From assembly GCA_937871415.1 (NCBI GenBank), contig CALMQD010000526.1, positions 1 to 7,293 of the forward strand: a DNA stretch of 7,293 bases. The letters are read 5' to 3'. The translations under genes and the position numbers were made by a program. This DNA is from an uncultured Phycisphaerales bacterium. GTDB lineage: Bacteria; Planctomycetota; Phycisphaerae; Phycisphaerales; UBA1924. Of the stretch, positions 6,285 to 7,293 are shown in pieces (the first letter of the stretch is position 1; each line of letters opens with the position of its first letter). The notes beneath the pieces are model-generated. The model worked only from the letters and a program-made list of their open reading frames with translations. It was not told the DNA's origin and ran no database searches.

Positions 6285-6848
6285 ATGACCGACCACCACG
6301 GCAACAACCCCGAGCCCATGCTTCTCACCGGTCCGCTGCGCGAGAGCGCGGCGATCATCCGGCTCATCGCGATGGACGTCGACGGTGTGCTCACCGACGG
6401 CTCGATCAACCTCGACGACAACGGGGTCGAGACCAAACGCTTCAGTGTGCGCGACGGGCTGGGGATCTCGGTGTGGATGCGGCTGGGCTTCGAGGCCGCG
6501 TTCATCACGCGCCGGTCGGGCGGTGCGCTCAACCACCGCGCCCGGGAACTGGGCGTGAAGCACATCGTGCAGGGATCGAAGGACAAGCAGGCCGCGCTGC
6601 GCGATCTGGCCGACGCGACCGGCGTTCGCGTCGAGGAGATGATCTTCGTCGGCGACGACTGGCCCGATCTATCCGCGTTCAAGATCGCGGGACTCTCCGC
6701 GGCGGTCGCCGATGCCGACGAACTGGTCCGCGGGCGCGCGAGCGTCGTGCTCTCGCGCCCCGGCGGCGCGGGGGCGATCCGCGAACTGGTCGAGGAACTC
6801 CTGAAGGCCAAGGGCATGTGGCGGCAGGCGACCGATCTGTTCGAGTAA
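6285..6848 (+). CDS. kdsC: 3-deoxy-D-manno-octulosonate-8-phosphate phosphatase (KdsC), HAD superfamily
   Basis: KdsC hydrolyses Kdo-8-phosphate to Kdo, two steps after KdsD. The 187-residue protein matches the capless KdsC class (about 170-190 residues). HAD motif I is AMDVDGVLTDG (29-39), with Asp31 as expected nucleophile and Asp33 as acid/base. KRFSVRDGLGI (51-61) is the family's second signature. Motif II is FITRRSGG (73-80) with Thr75, but the Gly normally after the Thr is Arg76. Motif III is Lys101 in QGSKDKQ. Motif IV is VGDDWPD (122-128) with Asp124, Asp125 and Asp128 as magnesium ligands. The tail GGAGAIRELVEELL (160-173) is also family-typical. The N-terminal 20 residues before the fold are slightly longer than usual. 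Met12 (6318) is an alternative start. GGAG at 6267-6270 is 14 nt from the chosen ATG, a weak site. The 26-bp gap to kdsD implies co-transcription. Confidence 0.92.
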   Translation: MTDHHGNNPEPMLLTGPLRESAAIIRLIAMDVDGVLTDGSINLDDNGVETKRFSVRDGLGISVWMRLGFEAAFITRRSGGALNHRARELGVKHIVQGSKDKQAALRDLADATGVRVEEMIFVGDDWPDLSAFKIAGLSAAVADADELVRGRASVVLSRPGGAGAIRELVEELLKAKGMWRQATDLFE

Positions 6849-6906
6849 GGCCGTCTCGCCGCGGCACATCCGACAAGCGCGCTGCGAGGCGCCGACCGGG
6901 AAAACC

Positions 6907-6923
6907 CCCGCGTTCAACGCGGG
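6907..6923. repeat. Perfect 17-bp palindrome upstream of the lptC-like promoter
   Basis: CCCGCGTT and AACGCGGG flank a single central C (6915): eight perfect complementary pairs. The palindrome ends 7 bp before the TACACT hexamer, so it covers the region where a -35 element would lie. That fits a dimeric-regulator operator or an RNA hairpin within a kdsD-kdsC read-through transcript. It is preceded, not followed, by A/C-rich sequence on the plus strand, so it is not an intrinsic terminator in the direction of the genes. Confidence 0.55.
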
Positions 6924-6930
6924 CCGCGAG

Positions 6931-6936
6931 TACACT
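6931..6936 (+). promoter_or_regulatory. Putative -10 box (TACACT) of the lptC-like gene
   Basis: TACACT ends 8 nt before the ATG at 6945, exactly the spacing seen for TACGCT before the aminotransferase, which points to a leaderless or near-leaderless mRNA. There is no Shine-Dalgarno sequence. It suggests this gene can be transcribed independently of kdsD-kdsC. Confidence 0.45.
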
Positions 6937-6944
6937 CCTGCACG

Positions 6945-7293
6945 ATGGCGACGGGATCACGTAAACCGGGGACCACGCGTTCGCTCGGCCTGATCGTGGC
7001 GTGCGCGTTGGCGCTTGTTCTGGCCGGCGTCGTGCTGCTCGTGGCGATCAACAACCGCACAAAGCCCAAGCCCGACGCCAACGAACTGCCGATCGATGTC
7101 TCGGAGCGTCCGCCGACCATGGGCGGTGACGTCGTCGACATTTCCGCCCAGGCGACGGGCCGGTTCCAGGCGGTCGACAAGGACGATCCGACGCGCCTGG
7201 CTTGGGAGCTGATTTTCTCGAAGCTCGACCCCGTGGGTCCCGGCGTCTACCGGCTCACCGAGCCGCGGGCCTGGCTCTACACACGGGACGGGC
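6945..7293 (+). CDS. LptC-like membrane-anchored LPS transport protein, N-terminal part only
   Basis: ATG at 6945 opens a frame of 116 codons running off the window end. The N-terminus is short and basic (MATGSRKPGTTR), then one hydrophobic segment at about 13-35 (LGLIVACALALVLAGVVLLVA), then a polar linker: a single-pass inner-membrane anchor with the bulk outside. From about residue 64 the sequence (VDISAQATGRF, then RLAWELIFSKLDPVGPGVYRLTEPRAWLY at 84-112) has the alternating strands and the A-x-G-x-W-E-L then L-x-x-P-x-x-x-L-Y-x-x-D-G pattern of LptC/OstA beta-jellyroll proteins. LptC links the LptBFG transporter to the periplasmic LptA bridge in LPS export. Its place directly after kdsD-kdsC matches the E. 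coli kdsD-kdsC-lptC-lptA-lptB order. Assignment rests on synteny, topology and weak sequence likeness, and the truncated end prevents confirmation. Confidence 0.62.
   Translation, partial: MATGSRKPGTTRSLGLIVACALALVLAGVVLLVAINNRTKPKPDANELPIDVSERPPTMGGDVVDISAQATGRFQAVDKDDPTRLAWELIFSKLDPVGPGVYRLTEPRAWLYTRDG

Noticed and set aside
6897..6923. The palindrome at 6907-6923 read as a minus-strand intrinsic terminator, since AAAA at 6901-6904 would give TTTT after the hairpin.
   Set aside because: No minus-strand gene is seen to the right, the T-run is only four, and two G residues separate it from the stem.

Overview
This is a high-GC stretch of an ordinary-looking bacterial chromosome. It most likely comes from a planctomycete of the Phycisphaerae type. 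The reasons are inferential: a short PhoX/DUF839 protein with a Tat leader, a double zinc-ribbon protein fused to a Yip1-like membrane domain, weak or absent Shine-Dalgarno sequences with promoter -10 boxes only 6-8 nt from start codons, and Kdo/LPS genes in a high-GC background. No mobile element, CRISPR array, tRNA, rRNA or toxin-antitoxin pair was seen. No gene-free stretch exceeds about 140 bp.

Layout, left to right. Bases 1-1013 (minus) hold the N-terminal two thirds or so of a Tat-exported PhoX-family phosphatase, cut by the window edge. A 140-bp divergent promoter region (1014-1153) separates it from a class I PLP aminotransferase (1154-2404, plus). After a short convergent junction with inverted repeats (2405-2455) comes a minus-strand pair: scpA (5053 down to 4013) and, 30 bp downstream of it, a zinc-ribbon/Yip1-like membrane protein of unknown function (3982 down to 2456). 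A second divergent region (5054-5169) leads to a plus-strand LPS block: kdsD/kpsF (5170-6258), kdsC (6285-6848) and the start of an LptC-like protein (6945 to the window end).

The LPS block is the clearest functional unit. KdsD isomerises ribulose-5-phosphate to arabinose-5-phosphate. KdsC removes the phosphate from Kdo-8-phosphate. The single-pass LptC-like protein would belong to the machinery that carries finished LPS to the outer membrane. The order kdsD-kdsC-lptC is the same as in Escherichia coli, so a diderm cell with Kdo-containing LPS is implied. scpA encodes the kleisin of the SMC-ScpAB chromosome condensin. The aminotransferase is amino-acid metabolism and PhoX is phosphate scavenging.

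I do not see a clearly new biological system. The points most worth a second look are a set of -10-like hexamers placed for leaderless transcription, including an identical 11-bp promoter word in front of both divergent genes. Next are a perfect 17-bp palindrome just upstream of the lptC-like promoter, the zinc-ribbon/Yip1/C-terminal soluble-domain fusion, and changes in otherwise conserved active-site loops of KdsD and KdsC.
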